From Brytella acorum (lineage in GTDB: Bacteria > Pseudomonadota > Alphaproteobacteria > Acetobacterales > Acetobacteraceae), in NCBI RefSeq assembly GCF_029309905.1, contig NZ_JARBJP010000001.1, positions 1 to 64,000 on the forward strand: a stretch of DNA of 64,000 bases. Direction: 5' to 3'. The translations under genes were made by a program, and so were the position numbers. Each line of letters starts with the position of its first letter. Positions within the stretch are counted from its first letter, which is position 1. Shown here in pieces: positions 42,190 through 49,155 of this stretch. Under the pieces are notes generated by a model. It saw only the letters and a program-made list of their open reading frames with translations, had not been told where the DNA came from and made no database searches.

Positions 42190-43448
42190 GAAACGTTTCT
42201 CCGGGGGAAGGACATGCAGCGAAGGTTTTTGCTGAAACGGCCCGGACGCAGGGTGTGTGGCAGGGGCGCGCCGTCCAGCATATGGCGCGTGAGGCGCTCG
42301 GCGGTCGTGGCGGCCAGCGTCAGGCCAAGATGATTATGCCCGCAGACTGCGAACACATGAGGTTGATCCGGCAGCGCGCCGAGTGCCGGAAGATAATCAG
42401 GCAGCGTCGGACGCGCGCCATGCCATCGGGCGAACGGACCATGCACGGGCAGTCCCATTTCCCGGACGTGGCGTTCGAGATGTTCCCACTTGCGCGGGTC
42501 CGGCGGGGCATCGAAGGCGGAGAATTCGACGAACGACGTGGCGCGCAGACGGGAGCCGAACCGCGTGACGACGACCGCGCGGTCCTCGAAGACCACGTTG
42601 GGACCGGTCCACTCGCCATTGTGGTCCCACTCGACGTGATAGCCACGCTCGGCGATCATCGGCAGGGCGAGGTCCGGCAGCAGCAGACCGGATCGCACAC
42701 CGCCCGCCACGATGACGCGATCGGCCTCAAGGACGCCAGCGTCGGTCCGGACCCGCACGCCGTCGCCATGCGTTTCGATGCCGGTGACGTAGCCCGTATG
42801 ATGTTGGCCTCCCGCAGCGATCAGGCTGGCGAGCAATCCGTCGAGCACGAGACGCGGATCGGTCACATGGGCAGTGCCGGGGAAGTGCACGGCTTCGCGG
42901 ATGGGTGCGCGGAACCGGGCGTTAATCAACGCCCGCTCGGCGGGTTCGATCCAGCAGGCCCTGGCCGTTCCCCAATCCGTCCCGATCATCCGGGCGGCAC
43001 GGATGGGCGCGTCATCCTTCTCGAAGAGCTTTACGATTCCGCGCTTGTCGAGCAGTTCCGGCTGACCCAGCCGCTGTGCGAGGCGTTCCCATGCGGGCAG
43101 CGCATCCGACAGAAGGTCTCTCAGCGTGGTTTCCCCGGGCGAAACCCGGCGCAGGCCGTTCGCCGCGCAAGCGCGCAGGAAACGCAGCGACCATGGCAGC
43201 CAGATGCCGGGTCGCCGCCAGTCCAGCGCTACGGGACCGCGCGGAAAGAGGTCGGTGGCAAGCCGTTTGATCGTGGCCCATTCGGCCAGCGGCGTGACCT
43301 GTTCGGTGGCGATATGTCCCGCATTGCCCCATGAGGCGGGTGCCGGATCGGCGTCGGCGACGAGAGTGACGGCGCAGCCCCGGTCGAGCAGGCTCAGGGC
43401 ACAGGCGCGCCCGATGACACCGCCGCCGATGATGATGGCCGATGTCAT
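42186..43448 (-). CDS. FAD-dependent D-amino acid oxidase/dehydrogenase, probable cis-4-hydroxy-D-proline oxidoreductase
   Basis: 420 residues of the DadA/DAO family. The Rossmann FAD site is AIIIGGGVIGRACALSLLDRG at the N terminus, WGNAGHIATEQVTPLA is a typical DadA segment, and GHNHLGLTLAATTAERL is the C-terminal FAD-contacting motif. In the pathway it oxidises cis-4-hydroxy-D-proline, the product of the epimerase, to 1-pyrroline-4-hydroxy-2-carboxylate. Substrate assigned by context. Overlaps both neighbours by 4 bases. Confidence 0.87.
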   Translation of the reverse strand: MTSAIIIGGGVIGRACALSLLDRGCAVTLVADADPAPASWGNAGHIATEQVTPLAEWATIKRLATDLFPRGPVALDWRRPGIWLPWSLRFLRACAANGLRRVSPGETTLRDLLSDALPAWERLAQRLGQPELLDKRGIVKLFEKDDAPIRAARMIGTDWGTARACWIEPAERALINARFRAPIREAVHFPGTAHVTDPRLVLDGLLASLIAAGGQHHTGYVTGIETHGDGVRVRTDAGVLEADRVIVAGGVRSGLLLPDLALPMIAERGYHVEWDHNGEWTGPNVVFEDRAVVVTRFGSRLRATSFVEFSAFDAPPDPRKWEHLERHVREMGLPVHGPFARWHGARPTLPDYLPALGALPDQPHVFAVCGHNHLGLTLAATTAERLTRHMLDGAPLPHTLRPGRFSKNLRCMSFPRRNVS

Positions 43449-45232
43449 AGCGGCGCGCAGGCCCGGATGAGCCAGTCCCGCTCGGCGGGGGGTAGGGACG
43501 GCGCGATCATGGCTTCAACATGCGCATGAAACGCGTCGAGCCAGGCTCTTTCTTCGGAGTTCAGCAGGGAGGGTTCGATGCCCCGGCGGTCGATCGGGGC
43601 GAGTGTGATGGTCTCGAAATTCAGGAACCGGCCTTCCGCGTCATGGCGTCGGACTTCCATGGCGTTCTCCAGGCGGATGCCATGCGAATTCGGGGCGTAA
43701 TAGCCGGGCTCGTTGGTGAGGATCATATGTTCCTCGATGGCGTCGAGCACCGGGCGACGCGTGAATCCCAGCGGCCATTCATGGACGCTGAGATAGCTTC
43801 CCAGCCCGTGGCCCGCGCCATGGTCGAAATCGAGATGCGCGTCCCATAGCGGCAGACGGGCGAGCGGGTCGAGCCGATAGCCGTGAGTTCCTTTGGGGAA
43901 AATCGCGCGGCTCAGGCCGATCAGACCTTTCAGAACGCGCGTGTAGTGATCGCGCCAAGCCGCCGGAGGCGCGCCGTCGCCGAGCCAGATCGTGCGCGTC
44001 ACGTCCGTGGTGCCGCAACGATATTGCCCGCCGCTGTCGATCAGGAAAAACGTGCCGCTTTCAAGCGTCGCGCAGTCCGTCCGGCGCGGGGCGTAATGCA
44101 TGATCGCAGCATTCGGACCGGCGGCGGCGATGGTCGCGAAACTCGGCCCCGTGCATGCTTCGCTGGCGAGGCGCAGTGACAGCAGGTGATCCGCAACCTC
44201 TGTCTCCGTGCGCCCGATGCCGTTCTGCTCCAGCCAGAACAGGAAGCGGCACAGCGCGATGCCGTCCAGATGATGGGCGCGACGCATGCCCTCGCGCTCT
44301 GTCTCCGTCTTGCGGGCGCGCGGTTCGAGGCAGGGGTCCGTTCCCGCGACCGGATTTGCCCCCGCGTCGCGCAGGCACTGCCAGAACCACGCCGCGCTTC
44401 GGGCCGGATCGAGGCGCACGGTCTGGCCCTTCAGGGCGCGCAGTCCGGCTTCCAGTTCCGAAGGGGGGCGAATATCGACGTCGGGGCCAAGAATATCAGC
44501 CACATGGGAGGGCACGCGCGACGGTTCGATGAACAACTGCACACTGCCGCTGCGCGAAACGATGGCAAAGGACAGCGGAACGGGGAGGAATTCGAGATCG
44601 CGGGCGCGGATATTCAGCATCCACGCGATGGCGGTCGGGTCGGGCAGGATCGCGTCATCCTGGCCGTCGCGGTCGAGAATGGCGGTGACAAGCGCCGTGC
44701 GGGTCCGACTATCCGTGCCGGTATAGGTGACGGGCAGGGACTCGACGGTCGTATCAGGAGCAGCCGGACGATCGGGCCAGATCGCGTCGATCGGATTGCA
44801 CGCAAGCGCGACCATGCGGCATCCGGCCTGAGCGTAGGCGGCAAGCTCCGTTTCGCTGATGGTGCGGGGGTCGTAGCCGATGGCGCGGCCCGCGGCATGG
44901 TGCGCCAGCCATGTGGGGCCTGGCGTTTCATACATATGCGCTGTCGACCAGACAGCCGGATCGAGCTGCTGGTCCATCTGCACCTGATAGCGGCCATCCG
45001 AAAAAACGAGGGCCTCGTCTGGCAGGACGACCGCGAAACCCGCGCTTCCGGTAAAACCTGTCAGCCACGCCAGACGCTCGGCGCAGGCAGGGACATATTC
45101 ACCCAGATGTTCGTCACCGCGGGGAAGCAGGAACCCGTCGACCCCGTGTTCGCGGAGATGGGCGCGCAGCCGGTCGAGGCGAGCATCGGAACCCGGCATC
45201 GGAGACGTGCTGTTTGGGCGGGAAGCAGACAT
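43445..45232 (-). CDS. Xaa-Pro aminopeptidase (M24B, AMPP type)
   Basis: 595 residues with two N-terminal creatinase-like domains and a C-terminal pita-bread domain. The five metal ligands are visible: FLIDSGGQYRCGTTDVTRT (two Asp), HGAGHGLGSYLSVHEWP (His), ILTNEPGYY (Glu) and IRLENAMEV (Glu). Removes N-terminal residues that precede proline or hydroxyproline. No signal peptide, so cytosolic. The start at 45,232 is 7 bases after the previous stop; a longer reading overlaps that gene. Confidence 0.88.
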   Translation of the reverse strand: MSASRPNSTSPMPGSDARLDRLRAHLREHGVDGFLLPRGDEHLGEYVPACAERLAWLTGFTGSAGFAVVLPDEALVFSDGRYQVQMDQQLDPAVWSTAHMYETPGPTWLAHHAAGRAIGYDPRTISETELAAYAQAGCRMVALACNPIDAIWPDRPAAPDTTVESLPVTYTGTDSRTRTALVTAILDRDGQDDAILPDPTAIAWMLNIRARDLEFLPVPLSFAIVSRSGSVQLFIEPSRVPSHVADILGPDVDIRPPSELEAGLRALKGQTVRLDPARSAAWFWQCLRDAGANPVAGTDPCLEPRARKTETEREGMRRAHHLDGIALCRFLFWLEQNGIGRTETEVADHLLSLRLASEACTGPSFATIAAAGPNAAIMHYAPRRTDCATLESGTFFLIDSGGQYRCGTTDVTRTIWLGDGAPPAAWRDHYTRVLKGLIGLSRAIFPKGTHGYRLDPLARLPLWDAHLDFDHGAGHGLGSYLSVHEWPLGFTRRPVLDAIEEHMILTNEPGYYAPNSHGIRLENAMEVRRHDAEGRFLNFETITLAPIDRRGIEPSLLNSEERAWLDAFHAHVEAMIAPSLPPAERDWLIRACAPL

Positions 45233-45239
45233 GACGTCT

Positions 45240-46388
45240 TTAGCCAAAGGGCTTCGTGATACTGTGCGACGGTTCCGTGAACCAGCGCGCACCGGTCGGT
45301 GTGATGTGAAAATGATCCTCGAGACGAATGCCGAACCGGCCGGGCACCACGATCATCGGTTCGTTCGAGCAGCAGTTGCCGCTCTCCAGCGGCATCGTGT
45401 TGCCGCGTACGAGATACGGAAATTCATGGATCGACAATCCGATTCCATGTCCGGTTCGATGCGGCAGGCCGGGCAACGTATAGCCCGGTCCGAGGTCGTG
45501 CTTTTCGAGGACAGCGCGCGCGGCGGCATCTACGGCCTCGCAGGGCACACCGGGCCGGGCCGCGTCGAAGGCCGCAAGCTGGGCTTCCTTTTCGATGGCC
45601 CAGATGCGCTCATGTTCGGGGTCGGGCGTGCCGAAGGCATAGGTTCTTGTGATGTCGGAGTGGTAGCCATCGAGGCAGCAACCGGTATCGACGAGAACCA
45701 GATCGTTTTCGGCCAGAAGCTGATCGCCGGGAAGACCGTGCGGAAAGGCCGTTGCGGGGCCGAACTGGACGGCGCAGAACCACGAGCCGTTATCGGCGCC
45801 CAGTGCGCGGTGCCGCGTGTCGATGAAGCGGATCACCTCGCTGGCCCGGACGCCGGGGTGCAGGAATTCCCATGCGTCTTTCTGCACCTGGAGCGTGATC
45901 GCCATGGCGTGGCGGATGAGGGCGATTTCCTCGGCGGACTTGCACGCACGCAAGGTGTCGACGATCCCCGGATCGTCCGTGAACGTGATGCCGGGGCGGG
46001 CATTCCGCAGACTGGTCGCAATGCGCAGCGTGAGGTCACGATCCAGCGCCACGTGACTGCGATCCGCGAAACCGTCCATGGCGAGCAAAAACGGAGAGGC
46101 ATCCTCTTCCCAGGAACGCACGTCCAGTTGCAGCTTGATCGATTCCGCCAAAGACCCCAGCTCGAAATGCGGACATATCATATAGGCCGCGCCAGAAGCC
46201 GGGATCACCACGGCGACGAGGCGCTCGGTTCCGCCCCAGGCAAGACCGGTAAAATAGCGCAGGCTGTCGCCGGCGCTGACGAGAAGCGCGTCCAGGCCAC
46301 TGGCAATCAGCGATGCGCGCGCCGCCTCGATGCGTTCGGCGTACGTCCGGGCGGAAATGCGGGGGGGAAAGGATGGCAGCTGGCTCAC
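45240..46388 (-). CDS. Xaa-Pro dipeptidase (M24 family)
   Basis: 382 residues from GTG 46,388. LVLVDTGCCLDGYHSDITRTYAFG, GLPHRTGHGIGLSIHEFPYLV and NCCSNEPMIVV...GIRLEDHF provide the ligands. Dipeptidases of this type split Xaa-Pro and Xaa-Hyp dipeptides. A longer frame up to 46,481 would cover the shared promoter and its palindrome, so the GTG start is favoured. First gene of the five-gene catabolic operon, divergent to the epimerase. Confidence 0.85.
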   Translation of the reverse strand: MSQLPSFPPRISARTYAERIEAARASLIASGLDALLVSAGDSLRYFTGLAWGGTERLVAVVIPASGAAYMICPHFELGSLAESIKLQLDVRSWEEDASPFLLAMDGFADRSHVALDRDLTLRIATSLRNARPGITFTDDPGIVDTLRACKSAEEIALIRHAMAITLQVQKDAWEFLHPGVRASEVIRFIDTRHRALGADNGSWFCAVQFGPATAFPHGLPGDQLLAENDLVLVDTGCCLDGYHSDITRTYAFGTPDPEHERIWAIEKEAQLAAFDAARPGVPCEAVDAAARAVLEKHDLGPGYTLPGLPHRTGHGIGLSIHEFPYLVRGNTMPLESGNCCSNEPMIVVPGRFGIRLEDHFHITPTGARWFTEPSHSITKPFG

Positions 46389-46417
46389 GGGATGCTTTTC
46401 AAGCTCGCGGTGACTAT

Positions 46418-46433
46418 GGTACGTATACGATAG
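46418..46433. promoter_or_regulatory. Candidate GntR operator between peptidase and epimerase genes
   Basis: GGTACGTATACGATAG, with the palindrome CGTATACG at 46,422-46,429. It lies 33 bases from the dipeptidase start and 90 bases from the epimerase start, so one site could control both directions. Confidence 0.6.
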
Positions 46434-46522
46434 ACGAATAGCGGGGGGAGGACAAGGCGCGCGGGTCGTCATGCCTCCCATTCTCCCCGTCGCACATCAT
46501 GCTGAACCGGGAACTCAATTTC

Positions 46523-47530
46523 ATGCGGCATACGTTTTTTTGCATCGATGGTCATACCGCTGGAAATCCGGTCCGGCTGGTCGCGGGTGGGTTGCCTCTT
46601 CTGCGCGGTCGCACGATGGGCGAACGTCGCCTCGATTTTCTCGATCGTTTCGACTGGATCCGGACCGGCCTGTGTTTCGAGCCGCGGGGACACAACATGA
46701 TGTCGGGTGGTTTCATCTATCCGCCGACGCGCGATGATACCGATGGCGGCATCCTTTTTATCGAGACGAGCGGCTGCCTGCCGATGTGTGGTCACGGCAC
46801 GATCGGCCTGGTGACATTCGCGCTTGAGCATGGGCTTCTGGTCCCCCGCGAAAAGGGCCGTCTCAAGCTGGAAGTGCCTGCCGGACTCATCGATATCGCC
46901 TATCGCGAGGAGGCGGGGCGGGTCATATCCGTGCAGATTCGCAATGTTCCGGCTTATGTCGCGGCGACGGGGGTGGAGATTGACGTGCCCGGCCTTGGCC
47001 CGCTGACGGTCGATGTGTCCTATGGGGGCAATTACTACGCGATTGTCGAACCTCAGGGCGCCTATACGGGGCTCGACGATCTGGGCGCGCAGCGTATCCT
47101 CGAATTCAGTCCGCTTGTGCGCGAGGCCGTACGCGCGAAATTCCATCCGGTCCATCCGGTGGACGCGTCCATCAATGGCGTGAGCCATGTCCTTTGGGCC
47201 GACCGCGACACGACGCGCGATGGCGGCCGTAATGCCGTGTTTTATGGTGATCACGCCATCGATCGCAGCCCGTGTGGTACGGGCACCTCCGCGCGCCTGG
47301 CTCATCTGGTGCATAAAGGCGTCCTGAAGGTCGGCGATCGCTTCACGCATGACAGCTATATCCACAGCCGTTTTATCGGAACGGTGGAATCGGCGGTGGA
47401 ACTTCCGTCGGGGAACGGTCCCATTCCGGCGATCGTGCCCCTGATCGAGGGGAGTGCGGTTTCGACCGGTTTCAATACGATCTGGATCGACCCGGAAGAT
47501 GTTTTCTGCCACGGCTTCCAGGTGGTCTGA
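46523..47530 (+). CDS. 4-hydroxyproline 2-epimerase (proline racemase superfamily)
   Basis: 335 residues. The catalytic cysteines are both present: Cys89 in CLPMCGHGTIG and Cys251 in DRSPCGTGTSA. FFCIDGHTAGNPVRLVAGG and DWIRTGLCFEPRGHNMMSGG are the substrate-site segments typical of trans-4-hydroxy-L-proline 2-epimerases. This starts the pathway by inverting the alpha carbon. The start at 46,523 matches the family N terminus; ATG 46,499 is possible. Confidence 0.93.
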   Translation: MRHTFFCIDGHTAGNPVRLVAGGLPLLRGRTMGERRLDFLDRFDWIRTGLCFEPRGHNMMSGGFIYPPTRDDTDGGILFIETSGCLPMCGHGTIGLVTFALEHGLLVPREKGRLKLEVPAGLIDIAYREEAGRVISVQIRNVPAYVAATGVEIDVPGLGPLTVDVSYGGNYYAIVEPQGAYTGLDDLGAQRILEFSPLVREAVRAKFHPVHPVDASINGVSHVLWADRDTTRDGGRNAVFYGDHAIDRSPCGTGTSARLAHLVHKGVLKVGDRFTHDSYIHSRFIGTVESAVELPSGNGPIPAIVPLIEGSAVSTGFNTIWIDPEDVFCHGFQVV

Positions 47531-47744
47531 TCGGCCTGAACGACACCGTCGATAGCGTTATTATATCGTATCGTTCCTAGAGGCGTACGGTTGCCGCGTG
47601 ATGGTACGGTCGTCGGGATAGGGAGTTCATGCTCTTCTATGCGGATCGTATCGGCCAACGGCCGTTCACATCAGGACATGCGCTCCCGTTGCCTTCAAAA
47701 GGATGTCGCGCGCGGAACTTGAGATGCTGCGCGCATGACGGAAC

Positions 47745-48422
47745 TCAACGATTTCCGGTGCCGAGTTGGTTGCGGAGGTCGTGCAGGGTGTCGCTGATAT
47801 GATGTTTCAGAAGGGTTTCCACGCGTTCCGAGTCGCGATCGATCCATGCCTTGAGCAGTTGACGATGCTCCTCCGACGCGCGCTTGTCCCGGCCCTGCGT
47901 ATTGAGATGCAGGCGCACGTAGCGATCGGCGATCACATTGACCGTCTCGAGCAGGTGACAGGTTAGCCTGCCGGCGCCTGGCTGGATCAGCGAGAGGTGG
48001 AAAAGCCGGTTGTAGAGACTGTGATCCTGGCCTTCCTGCCTGATGGCGGCTTCCAGTTCGGCAAGGCTTTTTTTCGCGGCTTTATGATCTTCGACCGTGG
48101 CGACGAGAGCTGAACGCGCGGCGGCTTCAGGTTCCAGCCGCATACGGAGTTCAAACACCTCCTCGGCCTCGTCGGTCGAGAGCGTGGCGACCGTGAAACC
48201 GCGCTTGGCATGAGCGACGACGAGGCCGTCCTGCTCCAGACGCGCGAGCGTCTCGCGCAGAGGTATCTTGCTGATGTTGAGTTCGGCTGCCAGCGCATCC
48301 TGGCGGATCGGCTGATCCGCCGCGAGAGCGCCGCTCAGAATTTGTTCACGGAGAATTCCGTAGAGCTGGTCGCTGATTGTTCTGACGATCAGCGGCTGAA
48401 TTTTCCCCGTCTGGGCGTTCAT
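47745..48422 (-). CDS. GntR/FCD family regulator of the hydroxyproline cluster
   Basis: 225 residues. The N-terminal winged helix (residues 10-75) reads ISDQLYGILREQILSGALAADQPIRQDALAAELNISKIPLRETLARLEQDGLV, then the helical FCD ligand domain with ARSALV, HRQLLKAWIDRDSERVETLLKHHI. FCD proteins bind palindromes often centred on GTATAC/GTnnAC and release on sensing an organic acid. That fits the shared motif found at three promoters in this cluster. The effector is probably hydroxyproline or a pathway intermediate (inference). Confidence 0.88.
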   Translation of the reverse strand: MNAQTGKIQPLIVRTISDQLYGILREQILSGALAADQPIRQDALAAELNISKIPLRETLARLEQDGLVVAHAKRGFTVATLSTDEAEEVFELRMRLEPEAAARSALVATVEDHKAAKKSLAELEAAIRQEGQDHSLYNRLFHLSLIQPGAGRLTCHLLETVNVIADRYVRLHLNTQGRDKRASEEHRQLLKAWIDRDSERVETLLKHHISDTLHDLRNQLGTGNR

Positions 48423-48461
48423 GAGTATTCCGCGTCTCTTTTCTGTGTTCGTCTTCCTTTA

Positions 48462-48495
48462 TACATAAGTGTTCGCCAATGCGAACATCTATGTA
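48462..48495. promoter_or_regulatory. Long dyad upstream of the GntR gene
   Basis: TACATAAGTGTTCGC (48,462-48,476), spacer CAAT, and GCGAACATCTATGTA (48,481-48,495): 13 of 15 positions pair. It lies 40-73 bases before the GntR start and may be an autoregulatory operator or another regulator's site. Sequence differs from the GTATAC motif. Confidence 0.5.
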
Positions 48496-49110
48496 ACGAA
48501 GCCCTCGCGTCATTGTGTATAATTCCAGCATTCTTCTTATGCAGGGTATAAAATATCGGGAAACGAAAGGGTGGAGACGACAGCGAGCGGGATGAACGCA
48601 TCCTGAAATGAGCGCTGGCTCACAAGGATGATGGGCTGACATTCTGCATCATGCGCGTGCGCCTCTTCACCGGCTCCCGGTTTCGGGCAGGTCCATCCGC
48701 ATCAAGGGTATCCCGACGCGATGGGGAGATGTGTCCATGGATTGGCATGGCGGCGAGTCCATAAAGCAAATCGAAGACCCTCTGGCGTAACCGGAAAGCG
48801 GGCCGCGTGACATCCGGTTACACCTCCGCTTTCCCTCGGGTTTCAGGGCAGCTTTGCCAGAGGCCGTGAGTGGGAAAAATTGTGTTTTATCGGCAACATA
48901 TGGCGTGAATATCGAAGACGGAAGCTGCCAGACCGTGCGTTTCCGCGTGTCGATTTTGACTGGATGAGGCCGGACATCTGATCCGGGCTCTGATCTAAGT
49001 TCTTGTCATAAAAAAGAAATATTCCGGTCGTGGTTTCGATGAGGCGGGCTCCTTCAGGATCATGTCGACGTCAGACCGTTACGTAACAGGTATTCCGTCC
49101 TCCGATCCCG

Positions 49111-49126
49111 ATATGTATACGATATA
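49111..49126. promoter_or_regulatory. Candidate GntR operator upstream of the TonB receptor
   Basis: ATATGTATACGATATA, centred on GTATAC, 30 bases before the receptor start. Shares TGTATACGATA-type core with 46,421-46,432. Confidence 0.6.
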
Positions 49127-49155
49127 TAGGGTACTTGATTGAGGTTTAAGCTCAC

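Larger units (their letters stand above)
48423..49155. other. Intergenic region between the GntR gene and the TonB receptor
   Basis: About 730 bases. I find no supported gene. It contains the dyad at 48,462-48,495 and the candidate operator at 49,111. Around 48,780-48,840 a run with CGGAAAGCGGG...CCCGCTTTCC-like complementarity is weak. The rest holds long leader/promoter sequence. Confidence 0.4.

Noticed and set aside
47561-47576. Fourth GntR operator (ATCGTATCG)
   Set aside because: It lacks the GTATAC centre and lies between two convergent genes, where no promoter is expected.
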